Source: Botryosphaeria dothidea
Lineage: Eukaryota; Ascomycota; Dothideomycetes; Botryosphaeriales; Botryosphaeriaceae
Direction of reading: 5' to 3'
DNA: 64,000 bases
NCBI GenBank assembly: GCA_011503125.2
Contig: WWBZ02000016.1
Location: 5,332,001-5,396,000 of the forward strand
This document shows, piece after piece, positions 1 through 11,900 of the stretch; positions within the stretch are counted from its first letter, which is position 1; every line of letters begins with the position of its first letter. The notes under the pieces were generated by a model. That model made no database searches. It was not told where the DNA came from and worked only from the letters and a program-made list of their open reading frames with translations. The translations under genes were made by a program, and so were the position numbers.

Positions 1-1278
1 CTAGGCGGGCCTAGGTAGTCTTTACCTAGTAGGCTCTACGTACTAGGCAGGCGTTACTCTAGGCCGTGTACTTTTATAAGTAGTTTATACACTATATTTT
101 TTCCTTAGGGCACTCTTAGGTATTATATACCTCTATATACTAGCTATACTTATTCTCTCTTCTATAGTAGGTAGAGATATAGCTATAGTCCTAGCACTTA
201 AAGTACTAGGTTACTATAAAGACTATACTATAGTATTCTACTATATAGAGCGTATAGTTACTAATAAGTTCTTTAGTAATAATCTAGTTAGCTACCTCGG
301 GGTCTATAGTACTAAGAATAATCGCTAAGTAAGTTTTCCCCTCTAGGAGCTTCCTCTTTAGCTAGGCTAGCTTACTAATACGTAGTTCTAGGTATAGAGA
401 TAGATTCTAATTCTAAAGGGTTTGGGCGGCCTAGGGATTCTTAATATTAATACCTTTAAGGGGAACGTTATAGACTAGTACTAAATAGAGCTACTAGTTA
501 GGGCGGACTTTCCTACCTAGTTCTATAGTCTATTCCTAGTTCTAGAGGAGGGCTACTCTAGTCTAAGTATTAGGTATAAAGAGTTTAACGTTCCTACTAG
601 GGAGCTTCTTAGTAGCTAGCACCTTTTTACACGCTAGGCTTTTTCCTATCTAAATCTTCTTAATAATAGCCTTATTAGAGAGATTAGCGATCTTCTATCT
701 ATTAGTCTTATCTAGGAAGTATAGGGTAAGCTTAGTAGTAGCCGGGGGGGTAGAAGGCTTTAGGGCTACTCGGGCTATAATATTAGCCTAGCTAGGTACT
801 ACGGGCGTAGGAGTAGTCTAGAGTTAGCTAACTATCTTCTAGACTTACTATACTTTCTTAAGAATATTCTTAAGGCCGGGTTCTTTAGTATTTACTTTCT
901 AGTATATAGAGATATAATCCTAGAAGATTATCTTAGTAATATTAAGAAAATTTTTTACCTAGCTAGAGAGGACTAAAGAGAGGCTAGCGGATACTTATAG
1001 GGCTTAGAGGAGGATATCTACTATCTTTAAGACTCTTTTAACGTATTCTACGCTATACTAAATATTCTACGGTTTATTAGGAGTACGTTATAGTTAGATA
1101 GAGGTAGTTGCTAGAGGGAGCTATTCGCCCCTTCCTACGGCCTCTATATTAACTACGACGCGGCTATAGCTACTTTAAGTAGTATTTTAAGTCTCGCTAG
1201 ACCTAGAAGAGTCCCTAGGGCTCTCTCCCGGCGCCGTAGCTTAGGGTCGATTTTTTAGCGTAGTTATATTTTTTTTAT
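1..1278 (-). mobile_element. LINE copy L1 (Tad-like), 5' part, partial
   Basis: Minus-strand non-LTR retrotransposon fragment cut by the window start. It matches the 5' part of the full-length copy at 17,806-22,943. The distal block shared near 1-60, 4,345-4,400 and 21,670-21,730 lies close to the ORF1 zinc-knuckle region, and the 5' terminus (a T-rich end after a CGGCGCCG-containing block) falls near 1,275. It carries ORF1 sequence only, with many TAG/TAA stops. Immediately to the right, LINE sequence resumes at a different, RT-internal position (L2). L1 may therefore be nested inside L2, though no target duplication could be verified because the 3' end lies outside the window. Confidence 0.85.
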
Positions 1279-3134
1279 AATAAAGCTAACCTATAGGTAG
1301 CTATCTAGTACTCGTAAATTTAATATACTCCCTCTAGTATCCTATAGTTCTATTCTATAGATCTACTAAAGATTAGAATATTAGTATTATTAATAAATTT
1401 AAGAGGAAAGATATTATCTCTACGTAGCTATATAAATAGGTTAGAAGTAAAGAATAGATAGAGTATTAGTAATAGTAAGAATCTCTAGAGAATTCCGGTT
1501 AAGATTTAGATTAGTAGACTAATAAAGTCTTTAAAGGATAGCTAAGTAGTACGGTCCTATAGAAAGAATTAAGTAAATCTTTCTACCTATTCTAGGAGTT
1601 TTACTATTCTTATATTATAGAGAAGCCTTCTATAAGATACGTAGTTATATACTTCTAAGATATCTAGGCTAAGGACTAAAGCTACTAGCCCTAGATCTTA
1701 TATCTAGATAGTATAGATCTATTCTATAAGTAGATTAAGAGCTACTACTACGGATCTATTTCTCTTAGCTTCTATCTATATATTAGAAAGTAGGCCGTAT
1801 ACTTTAGTAGCCTAGAAGATTCTATCTACTATAATTCTTTTAAGTAGCTTCTTTAGCGTATTAAGTAAAGTAATTAGTCTAAATAACTTAGCTTTAGTAT
1901 AGTCGTCCCTCTATAGTTTTCTAAGAACTACGATAATAGAGCTTTTAAACTATTTAGAGTAGTATTTAAGTACGAGATATTTTTAGAAGAGCTTAGTAAG
2001 AAGTCTTCTTAATATCTTAGCGTATTACTTTAGAAATCTATTAGTAATCTTATCTAAGCCTAGTATCTTATTTAGAAGAAGCTTCTTAATAGTATAGAGG
2101 ACCTACTCTTTAGTAAGGTCTTAGAGAATCTCTACTAGTACTAGATATATATATCTATCTAAATCTAAGAGGTCGGTAGCTCTAGAAAATAGAAAGAACT
2201 AGTTAGTAAGGATTTCTATCTTAGACTAGTTATCGTAATATAGTTATTTATTTACTTTCTAGAGAGATAGAAACTAAGATAGAGCTAGAGGTTCTAGTAC
2301 TCTTATTCTTATCTACTTTAAGAGCTTCTAGAGTATAGATAGATTCGAAGTAATCTTAGCTACTATTCTACGCTATACTTTTATTCTATCTCTTCTAATT
2401 TACCTTTTCTTACTATTAGTAATAGTTTAGTATACTATCTAGTCCTCCTTCCTTTCTATAGTTATCTACTTTCTTCTAGCTACTCTAGCCTAGTATACTA
2501 GATTTAAATACTTCTTTATCTATTATATAGAGGCCTAGGGCGAGGGTCTCGCTACTAGAATAGTCTCTTAGATTATTCTTTAAATAGCCTTCTAGAGTAG
2601 TATAGTAAAGTAATTTAAGTCTACTTTAGTATTAAGAGAAGCTACTTTAAGATATTCGAGCTTTAATTAGAGTATATTATTAGTTCTCTTCTAGTCTACT
2701 TTCTTCTACTAGGGTCTTAGAAAGCGTAGTTCTACGAAGATAGAAGAAAAATTAAGTATAATAAGAATAGATAGGTAGTTAGAGGATAATTCGAGCTTCT
2801 AGCTAACTCTATAGCTAAGAATTCTCTTCTCTAGCTACCGTAATATAAAGATAAGGTCTAGAGTACTCTCGCTACTACTATCTTATTTAGTAATAGTACT
2901 TCTTAGAAGGGCTAGGTTAAGATTAGCTATAATAGCTATCTTAATTAGATTATCCGCTAGAGTATAGTATATTAGAAAGGTTATATCTCTCTAGATAGAA
3001 TAGTAGAGGTTAAAGTCCCCTAGAAGAATATACTTTTCTAGTTTTCTAAGAACTTCTAATAGAAGAGATAGAATTTCTAGCGCTATACTAGTATAAGAGG
3101 CTAGCGGGGAATTATAGTAGTTATAGATATAGAT

Positions 3135-3743
3135 AGATAGATAAATTTAATTTTAAGCTAATTTAGCTCTCCGAAGGGTCTATGTAGCTATAGCTATCTA
3201 TAAGGGTATATAGAAGGGGAAACCGTGGCTACTTTCTTAGGATAGCCCGGGTAAAAACCTTCCCTATCTATAATAGTAGTATTCGTAGATACTCTATTTA
3301 GTATAGTTTTTCTATATACCGGTAGCGGTATCTAAAGTAGAAAGAGTAGCTAAGAGGAAGGAACTATAGAGAGAGGTAACTATAAATCTTAAGACTAAGC
3401 CGTAAAAAGTCCCGGCTTACCTATTTATAAGCGCTAGTAAAGCGCTCTTAAAATTTATTTTTAGAAGCGCCTAGCTAGCCCTTCTCCCCCTTATTACCGC
3501 TAGAGAGAACGCGGGTACGTATACTTTTATAGTAGGACGTACATGCTACTTATAGCCCACCCTAACTACCTATAGATTTTCCCCCTTATTACCGCTAGGG
3601 AGAACGCGGGTACGTATACTTTTAACGTGGGACGTATATGCCACGAGTAGGTAAGCGGTCTAAAATTCGAACTTAGAATCTATACTACCCTAGAAAGGCT
3701 AGGTTACCGTAGAAGTATACTCTACTAGTATACTACCCCGCCT
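3135..3743 (-). mobile_element. SINE1, tRNA-headed, 609 bp
   Basis: Non-coding element flanked by a 16-bp direct repeat AGTTATAGATATAGAT (3,119-3,134 and 3,744-3,759), so it retrotransposed into LINE L2. On the minus strand it begins GCGGGGTAGTATAC and has a B-box-like GTTCGAA(T/A)T flanked by a 6-bp stem. It then carries a module of about 95 bp in two copies and ends in AAATTTA plus TATC repeats. The last ~120 bp resemble the 3' end of the resident LINE, the usual sign that a SINE is mobilised by that LINE. Confidence 0.85.
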
Positions 3744-5449
3744 AGTTATAGATATAGATTATATATATTCTAGTAATAAGAGATAGTATAATAAGATCTA
3801 GTAAATAGACTATTACTTACTAGAAGTCGGAGCTAATAGCCTTACTTATAAAGAAGTAGATTCTTACTACTCTCTCTTAGGAAAAAACTATATAGTAGAT
3901 AGAATATCTTACTATTATCTTAACTCTCGGGTTTCTCTAAGATTTCTAGATAGCTAGAATATAGTAGATCTTTAGATCTACTTCCTTAAAAAGCGGAAGT
4001 ATTACTCTATTCTTACTCTTATAGACGTTATACTATATAATAGAGAGAGAGTCTATATCTAATATTAACTTCCTTCTATCTCTAAGTTCGGCTACGAGGG
4101 GGCTAGTAGTATAGGCTATAAGGAGGAAGTTCCCGTAGGCTTCTCTAAGGCGTATTATAAGCTATTAAGTCTAGTAAATCTTATTTAGTTAGAAGGCGGG
4201 AGGCGGCTTAAGTCTCTTAGCCTACCTAGTCTTCTCTTAACCGGCTTCTTCTCTCTAATTCTCTTTCTTAGTCTAACGGTTAACTAGTTAGTTTAAGACT
4301 ATATTTTAGTTATTAGAGATTCTTCTCGGTACCTTTCTAGTACTACTAGGCGGGCCTAGGCGGTCTTAGTATAGTAGGCTCTACGTACTAGATAGGAGTT
4401 ACTCTAGACTATATATCTTTAAGAGTAGTTTATATACTATATACTTTCCTTAGAGTAGTCCCTAGTATTATATATCTTACTATACTATCCGTACTTTTTC
4501 TCTTTTTTATAATAGTTAGTAATATAACCGTAGGCCTAGTACTTAAAATACTAAATTACTATAAAGGCTACGTTATAGTACTACGCTATATAGATAGTAA
4601 AGTTAATAATAAGCCCCTTATTAATAATCTAGTTAGCGGTTTCGGGATTTATAGTACTAAGAATAATAGCTAAGTAAGTTTTTCTCTCTAGAAGCTTTCT
4701 CTTTAGCTAGGCTAGCTTACTAATACGTAGTTCTAAGTATAGAGATAGGTTCTACTTCTAGATAGTTTAGATAGCTTAGAGGTCTATAGTATCGATTTCT
4801 TCTCGAGGGACGTTATATACTAATACTAAGTATAGCTACTAGTTAGACCTAACTTCTTTTTCTAGTTCTATAGTCTATTTCTAGTTCTAGAGAAGAGCTA
4901 TTCTAGTTACTTTATCTAATATAAAGATTCTAACGTCTCTACTAAGAAGCTTCTTAGTAGTAAGTACTTTCTTATACGCCGAGCTTTTTTCTATCTAGAT
5001 CTTTCTAATAATTATCTTATTTAAGAGCTTAGCTATTTCTTATCTATTTACTATCTTTAGAAAGTAGAGAATAAGTTTAGTAGTAGCTAGGGGGGTAGAA
5101 GGCTTCGGAGCTACTTAGACTATAATTTATATTTAGCTACGAGTATTAGGTATAGATATAGAGATAGTCTAGATACGGTTAACTATCTTTTAGATCTATT
5201 AAATCTCTTTAAGAATATTTTTAAGGCCTAGCTTCTTAGTAGCTATCTTCTAGTAGATAGTAATATAATTCTAGAAGATTATTTTAGTAATATCGAGAAA
5301 AATTTTTACCTAGCTAGAGAGAACTAAAGAAAGGCTAGCGGATATTTATAGAGCTTAGAGGAGGATATCTACTATTTTTAAGGCTCTCTTAACGTATTCT
5401 ACGCTATACTAGATACTCTATAGTTTCTTAGAAGTATATTAGAGCTAAG

Positions 5450-6062
5450 GCGGGGTAGTATACTAGTAGGGTATACTTCTACGGTAACCTAGCCTTTCTA
5501 AAGTAGTATAGGTTCTAAGTTCGAATCTTAGACCGCTTACCTACTCGTAGTATATACGTTTTACGTTAAAAGTATACGTACCCGCGTTCTTTCTAGCGGT
5601 AATAAGAGGAAAAATCTATAGGTAGTTAGAGTAGGCTATAAGTAGTATATACGTTCTACTATAAAAGTATACGTACCCGCGTTCTCTCTAGCGGTAATAA
5701 GGAGGAGAAGAGCTAGCTAGGCGCTTCTAAAAATAAATTTTAAGAGCGCTTTACTAGCGCTTATAAATAGATAAGCTAGAACTTCTTACGGCTTAGTCTT
5801 AAGATTTATAGTTATCTCTCTCTATAGTTTCTCCCTCTTAGCTACTCTTTCTACTTTAGATACCGCTACCGATATATAGAAAAACTATACTAAAAATAGA
5901 GTATCTACGGATACTACTATTATAGATAGAAAAGATTTTTACCCGGGCTATTCTAAGAAAGTAGCCACGGTTTCTCTTTCTATATACTCTTATAGATAGC
6001 TATAGCTATATAGACTCTTTAGGAAGCTAAATTAGCTTAAAAATTAAATTTATCTATCTATC
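5450..6062 (+). mobile_element. SINE2, tRNA-headed, 613 bp
   Basis: Second SINE copy, plus strand, flanked by a 15-bp direct repeat TATATTAGAGCTAAG (5,435-5,449 and 6,063-6,077) inside the 5' part of L2. The head has GCGG at its start and CCGC about 83 nt later, which can pair as an acceptor-like stem, and a T-arm-like CTAAG-TTCGAAT-CTTAG. The duplicated module starts near 5,551 and again near 5,646. The tail is AAATTTATCTATCTATC, as in the LINE. Confidence 0.87.
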
Positions 6063-6255
6063 TATATTAGAGCTAAGTAGAGATAGTTACTAGGGAAGGC
6101 TATTCGCCTCTTTCTATATCCTCTATATTAACTACTTCGTAGCTATAGTTATCTTAAGTACTATTTTAGAACTCGCGAAGTCTAGAAGAGTTTCTAGGGC
6201 TCTTTTTCGGCGCCGTAGCTTAGAGTCGATTTTTTAGTATAGTTATATTTTTTAG

Positions 6256-8572
6256 TATAACTATATAATCTACGATAAAAAGCTACTTACTATTATTCGC
6301 TTCTTTAAAACTTAGAAACTAGAACTTATAAGTACTTCTATAGATAAGCCTATTAAGATACTTACGAATTATAAGAATCTAGAGTATTTTATAATAACTA
6401 AGTAGCTAACTAGCCGCTAAGCCCGCTAGGCTAAATTTCTATCTATCTTTAACTTTATTATCTTCTACCGGCTAGATAAATAAAAAAAGAAGCTAGACTC
6501 GCTTATAAGAAGAACGTAGAACTTATCGTAAGGAATTAACGATCTAAGAAAGTAATACCGGTTCTAATAACTACTTTAGAACTTAAATCTAGAACCTAAT
6601 ATAAAGATCGCTATTAATTCTATTCTCTTTACTACTAATAACCTAAAGAAGAAGAAGTTAGACTCTTAAGAGCCGGAAGATAACTAGACCTAGAAAACCT
6701 AGAAAGTCTAGAAAACTTAAAAAGCCTAGGAAACCTAGGAAGCTAGATAAAAAGACCTCGATATACTTATTAGCGAAGCCTACGAGAAGAATAGAGTAAT
6801 CTAAAACCTTCGTAGAAGTATTAATACTAAAGATAGACGTATACTAAGCTACTTAATTAGAAAGAACTATAAAAAAAATATTTAGAACTTCTTAGTAAAA
6901 GATAGTTAGATATAGCTAAAAGACGTGCTTATTATTCTAGACTACTAACTACTACGCCTACGCCTTCTATAGAATTACTACGAAAAACTACTTATAGAAT
7001 ATCTAGAATCTAAAGCTATATATAGAAAGCTTATAGAAAACTACTAGTAGGCTAGATAAAAAAAAGACGTTACTCGTTTCTATAAGAACTATTACTACTA
7101 CCGCCGCTATAAGCTATACTCGAAGTAAAAGTAAGAACTACTTAAATCGCTATCTATTCTCTAATAGAAGTAGCTCTACGTAACTCTAGACTTTATAGAA
7201 AAACTACCGCTATATACTAGAAAGAATTAGAGATATTAATACTATTTAGTTATTATAGACCGTTTAACTAAAGAAAAGATCTACGAGCTAATAATAATAC
7301 TAGGTACTAAAGAAACCGTAGAGGCTCTAAACCGCCGCCTCTTTTATATACGAGGTTTTTTAATAGATATTATCTCCGACCGAGGTAGCGCTATAGACTT
7401 CTATATCTATAGAAGAATTATAAAACGATATAACGTAAAGATTAAAATATTAACTATCTTTTACCTCTAGACTAACGGCTAGAGCGAGAGCTCTATTAAA
7501 GATCTTAAAAAGTATCTTCGGATATATATTAACTACGCGTAAGATAACTAGGTCGACTTTCTATCTAAAGCTAAATTTATAGCTAATACGTATATTAGCG
7601 TATTAACTAGTATATCGCTATTCTTTACCGATAACGGATTCTATCTACGTACTAGCTTAGAGCCTATAAAAATCTACTAAAGTACTAGAAAAGTAGAAGT
7701 AATTAAAATAGACCGGTTAGTTAAAAGGTTAAATACTATAAGAAGCTTCTTCTAAGAATAACTAGCCTAGATATAAAAAAAATAAGCCCGCTACGTAGAT
7801 AAATTCCGCTAGCTATATTCTACTTTCCGTATAGACGATAAAGTATTTATTAACGCCCGAGATTTTAATCTAGGACGGAATAGTAAGTCTCTTTTACTAA
7901 AGAATCTTAGTCCGTAGAAAATTACTAGGTTAATTAATAGTAAAGTATACGAAGTTACTATACTTTCTTATATATAAGAGAAAGAAATCTTCTCTATATT
8001 CTACTCCTAGAAGCTATACTTTATCTTAGATAATCTATACCCAAGTTAGATCTAGAAGCCTAGCCTAGTATATATAATCTTTAATAAGAACGAGAATAAA
8101 ACTTATAAAAAGTAAGAAGTACTAGAGGTAGTAGACTTCTAAAACTTAAGATATAGAGTATAGTATAAGATTATCTTTATAGGTAACTAGAACGAGTAGA
8201 ACTCTAATCTTCTATAGTAATACTAAAATAAATATAAGAATACTTCTAATAAAATCTATAAGTACTACGTATACTATAAGAACGCGCTCGAGCTACCTAA
8301 ATTTTTTAAGAAGCTTAATAGATCTCGCTTAGAAAAGAAAGAAATAGTATTAGACTTTTTAAGCGCTACTATTCTAGATAACTAGATAGATACTTAATAG
8401 TAACTAGAGACTCTAGTTTTACTAAGAATAACTTAGTTAGATACTAAAGTACGGGCCTAGTACTAAGCGACTAGATATATTTACTCTTCGCTCTCTCTTT
8501 CTAAACTCTCTTTTCTTTCTTCTTATATATAGATTTTTAGTTAAAAGTAATACTATTATTTCGGCTTTACTA
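6256..8572 (+). mobile_element. Gypsy-F fragment: RNase H, integrase, chromodomain
   Basis: 3' part of a Ty3/gypsy retrotransposon, interrupted on the left by the 5' end of LINE L2 and on the right by Gypsy-A1. Conceptual translation with stops gives a gypsy RNase H (about 6,265-6,560; IYDKELLAII-like start and ILTNYKNLEYF). It continues with an integrase zinc-binding and core region (about 6,880-7,750; segments such as TLDFIEKLP and IISDRGSAIDF) and a chromodomain-like C-terminus (about 8,080-8,300). No LTR of its own is recognised before the truncated Gypsy-A LTR. It differs from Gypsy-A, -B and -D in sequence. Confidence 0.82.
6262..8396 (+). pseudogene. pol: Gypsy-F pol, 3' part, RIP-degraded
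   Basis: This is the coding remnant within Gypsy-F. The protein would have degraded the RNA strand of the hybrid (RNase H), inserted the cDNA (integrase) and, through the chromodomain, targeted chromatin. The reading frame is broken by many TAA/TAG codons and has no ATG. Readable landmarks are DKELLAII, YKNLEYF, a zinc-binding segment with Tyr in place of Cys, LDFIEKLP, ISDRGSA and a KVFINARD-like segment after the core. Protease and reverse transcriptase are missing to the left. Domain identity is clear from the order of motifs; limits are approximate. Confidence 0.8.
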
Positions 8573-8574
8573 TC

Positions 8575-8953
8575 TTATAAGAGACGAGATAATAAAGCCG
8601 GTAAAGATAGTAGGAGTAAAGTAATACTAAAGTATAAGAGTATAGTTTAAAGGGCGAGAATATAAGATACGAGAGACGAGGAACGAATACTAAGAGGTAA
8701 ATAGTAAGAGACGAGTAATAAATAATAAAGAAGGCGAGTAAGGTTTAATTTAAGGCGTACTAAGTTATACGCGAGAAATACTTATTACTAGACTAAAGAA
8801 CTAACTATAAAGTAGAGGAGCGAGCTTTATATATATAAAGAACGAACTAAAATACTAGCTTTCTAATTTATAAGTAGGTAAGTCTAGATCTAAATTTTAA
8901 ATTAACGAAGATAAATAAGAGGTAAGAGATCTAAGTAAGCTACGTTTATAATA
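8575..8953 (-). repeat. LTR-A of A1 (3' LTR), outer end missing
   Basis: It matches the 387-bp LTRs at 54,754-55,140 and 60,174-60,560, including the palindromic TTTATATATATAAAG core and the inner terminus CGTTTATAATA. The outer terminus (TATAATAAACGGACC in A4) is missing, and the junction falls in an imperfect hairpin at 8,562-8,600. Confidence 0.85.
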
Positions 8954-11900
8954 GTAGACTCTTCTTTCTAGAGATAAGTTTCTACGAGCCTTTAGCCTAA
9001 GAGTTAAGATTTTAAAGAATAACGTTTATAGAACGTATTAAGAGTCTTAAGGTCTTTAATAAGATCGTAAGATTTCTAGGTTAGTATCGAGTAACTAGTC
9101 TATTTTACGAGGTATTTTAGTTATCTCCGGGTTACTTTAACGTCTAGAATCTCTTCTATTCGATACTCTTCTTCGCCGTTAACGATAATAAGCGGAAGCG
9201 AAGATTAGACTTAATTAGATAAGAAATTAGAGGCCGCGGGTTCGAGTAAAGAGACGTAGAATATAGAGTAGACTTTTATCGTTCTTAGTAGTTCTAGGCG
9301 ATAGATATAGATCGAGATCTTTTCTAGAATAGAAAAGGGGCTAAGGCGTTTAAAGTTAAGTTTATCTAAAGATCTTATTATCGAGATATATCTTCTTAGA
9401 AGCTAGGCGAGGTTACTAGGCTTAAAGACGGGTAGCGAAATACGGTCTTTATTAGTCTATTCTACGTAGGCGTCTTATACGAATTAAATTTCTTAGCGAA
9501 GATAGTTTTTAAAGTTTTTAAGATTCTCTTAAAAGAGACGTAGAAATTCGAGGAAGGCTAAGATTAAGTCTTTTTATAGAATCTTATAACGAGAATAGAA
9601 GCTATAGATAGATAGATAGATAAATTTAATTAAGCTAATTTAGCTCCCCGAAGGGTCTATATAGCTATAGCTATCTATAAGAGTATATAGAAGAGAAAAC
9701 CGTAGCTACTTTCTTAGGATAGCCCGGGTAAAAACCTTCTCTATCTATAATAGTAGTATCCGTAGATACTCTATTTAGTATAGTTTTTCTATATACCGGT
9801 AGCGATATCTAAAGTAGGAAGAGTAGCTAAGAGAAAGAAACTATAGAGAGAGGTAACTATAAATTTTAAGACTAAGCCGTAAGAAGTTCCGGCTTACCTA
9901 TTTATAAGCGCTAGTAAAGCGCTCTTAAAATTTATTTTTAGAAGCGCCTAGCTAGTCCTTCTCCCCCTTATTACCGCTAGAGAGAACGCGGGTACGTATA
10001 CTTTTATAATAGGACGTATATACTACTTATAGCCCACCCTAACTACCTATAGATTTTCCTTCTTATTACCGCTAAAAAGAACGCGGGTACGTATACTTTT
10101 AACGTAGAACGTATATACTACGAGTAGGTAAGCGGTCTAAGATTCGAACTTAGAACCTATACTATTCTAGAAAGGCTAGGTTACCGTAGAAGTATATCCT
10201 ACTAGTATACTACCCCGCCGAATAGAAGCTATAGTTTACGAAGAAAGAGATAATCTTAGTCGTAGTTAAGATCGTATTATTATAAGCGAATTCCGTAAGA
10301 AAGAGAAAGTCGTTCTAATCGTCTTATTAGTACGAAACGTAGATACGAAGATATTATTCGAGAATAGCGTTAATACGCTCTATCTAGCCGTCGGTTTACG
10401 GGTAGAAAGCTATACTAAAGTTAGTCTTAATAGATAGAGATTTACTAAGAGCTTTAGTAAATTTAGAGATAAAAATTAAGCCGCGGTTAGATATAAAGTC
10501 GTCGGGTAAGTTATATAGTCGAAAAACGTAGTCTCGATAAAGCTTAGTAAGCTCTATTAAATTAAGAGTTATTTAATAAGAGATAAAGTAAGCTATTTTA
10601 GTTAGTCGATCTACGACTATTAGTATAGTATCGAACGAGTTAGATATTAAAAGTCCCGTAATTAAATTAAGAGAAACGAATTACTAGCGGCGTTATAGTA
10701 CTTTAAGAGGTTTTAAATATCTATAGAGAGTATATCGAGCGGGTTTAATTCTTTAGTAGGTCTTATAGTTTCGTATAAAACGAGCTACTATCTAGCGTAG
10801 ACCTAGCTACTAGAAATTACGAGTAATAAGTTTAAATATTACTACTTAGCCTAGATATTTAGTAGCCGGATACGAGTATTAAGAGCTAATAATTCTTTAG
10901 CGGAGGCTTAGATCTTTAGAAATATAGATAAGTCTATTAACTAGTAAGAGACTATCGTTATTCTTAGAATATACGCTTAAATCTATCTTAAAATATCGAA
11001 GTACGTAGATATCGAGTACGGTAAGAATCTTTTATCTAAGAGTATCCTTATTAAGTACTAAGCGAATTTTACTAGCTAGAGACGGTTCTAGCCTAGCGAT
11101 TAAATAGCGAGTAGAAATAAGGGTCGAAATTTTAAATTTTTTAGAGATAAGAATTATAGTAGAGAGTAGGCGCCTCTCGTAAGTAGGAAGGTCTTCTAAC
11201 TATCTTATTAACGTATCCGCGTATTAATTCTTAGTTTCTAGGTAGTAGACGATCTTAAAGTCGAGTTCTAAGAGTTTAATTATCTAGCGTACTTATCGAT
11301 GGTTTAAGATTTACTTAGAGATAAAGCTAGTTAAATTTAAGTAATTTATAAGAACGAGAAGTAGTAAGAAGAGGTTAATAACGAGGAAACGGTATTTCTT
11401 TAGGGCTTCTATAATAGCTAAGAGTTTCTTATTCTTAATACTATAGTTCTACTCCGCGGAGATTATTTTCTAAGAGTAGTAGGTAATAGAATATAGAATT
11501 CTTCTACTATTATCGTAGGTTACCTATTAGAATAAAATTATAGAGATAATAAAGTCGGATAAGTCGGTTTTAAGAATAGTTTCGAGTTAGAGATCGAAGT
11601 ATTAGAGGATTAGATAAGAGTAGAAGGCTTTCTTAAAATAAGTAAATACCTTATTCTATTCTTTTTTCTAAGTAAAACGAATATTCTTAGCTAGAAGCCT
11701 AAAGAGAACTCTCGCTTTTCGAGAGTATTCTTTAATAAATCTTTAGTAAAAGTTTATAAAGCTAAGAAACGATTAAAGATCTTTAACTAAGCGAGGAGCC
11801 TCTTAGTCTCTTACGACGGCTACCTTAGCCGGGTCTATAGAGATACCGTCTAGAGAGATAACGAAGCTAAGAAACGTAGTTAAAGTCGTATAGAAGTCGT

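Larger units (their letters stand above)
1279..6255 (-). mobile_element. LINE copy L2 (Tad-like), 3'-truncated, carries two SINEs
   Basis: Minus-strand LINE running from mid reverse transcriptase (left) to its 5' end at about 6,255. SINE1 and SINE2 interrupt it. Read on the minus strand in order: ORF1 with zinc-knuckle remnants, an apurinic-type endonuclease, then reverse transcriptase. The RT catalytic box at 1,386-1,397 reads FINN, against FVDD in L3, so both aspartates are lost by changes of RIP type. This is the most decayed LINE copy here. The 5' end abuts Gypsy-F RNase H sequence, suggesting L2 inserted into that gypsy element. Confidence 0.88.

Noticed and set aside
5450..5540. A functional tRNA gene at the SINE heads
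   Set aside because: The tRNA-like fold is partial, is always attached to the 610-bp repeat, and has a target duplication around the whole unit; it is a SINE head, not a cellular tRNA gene.
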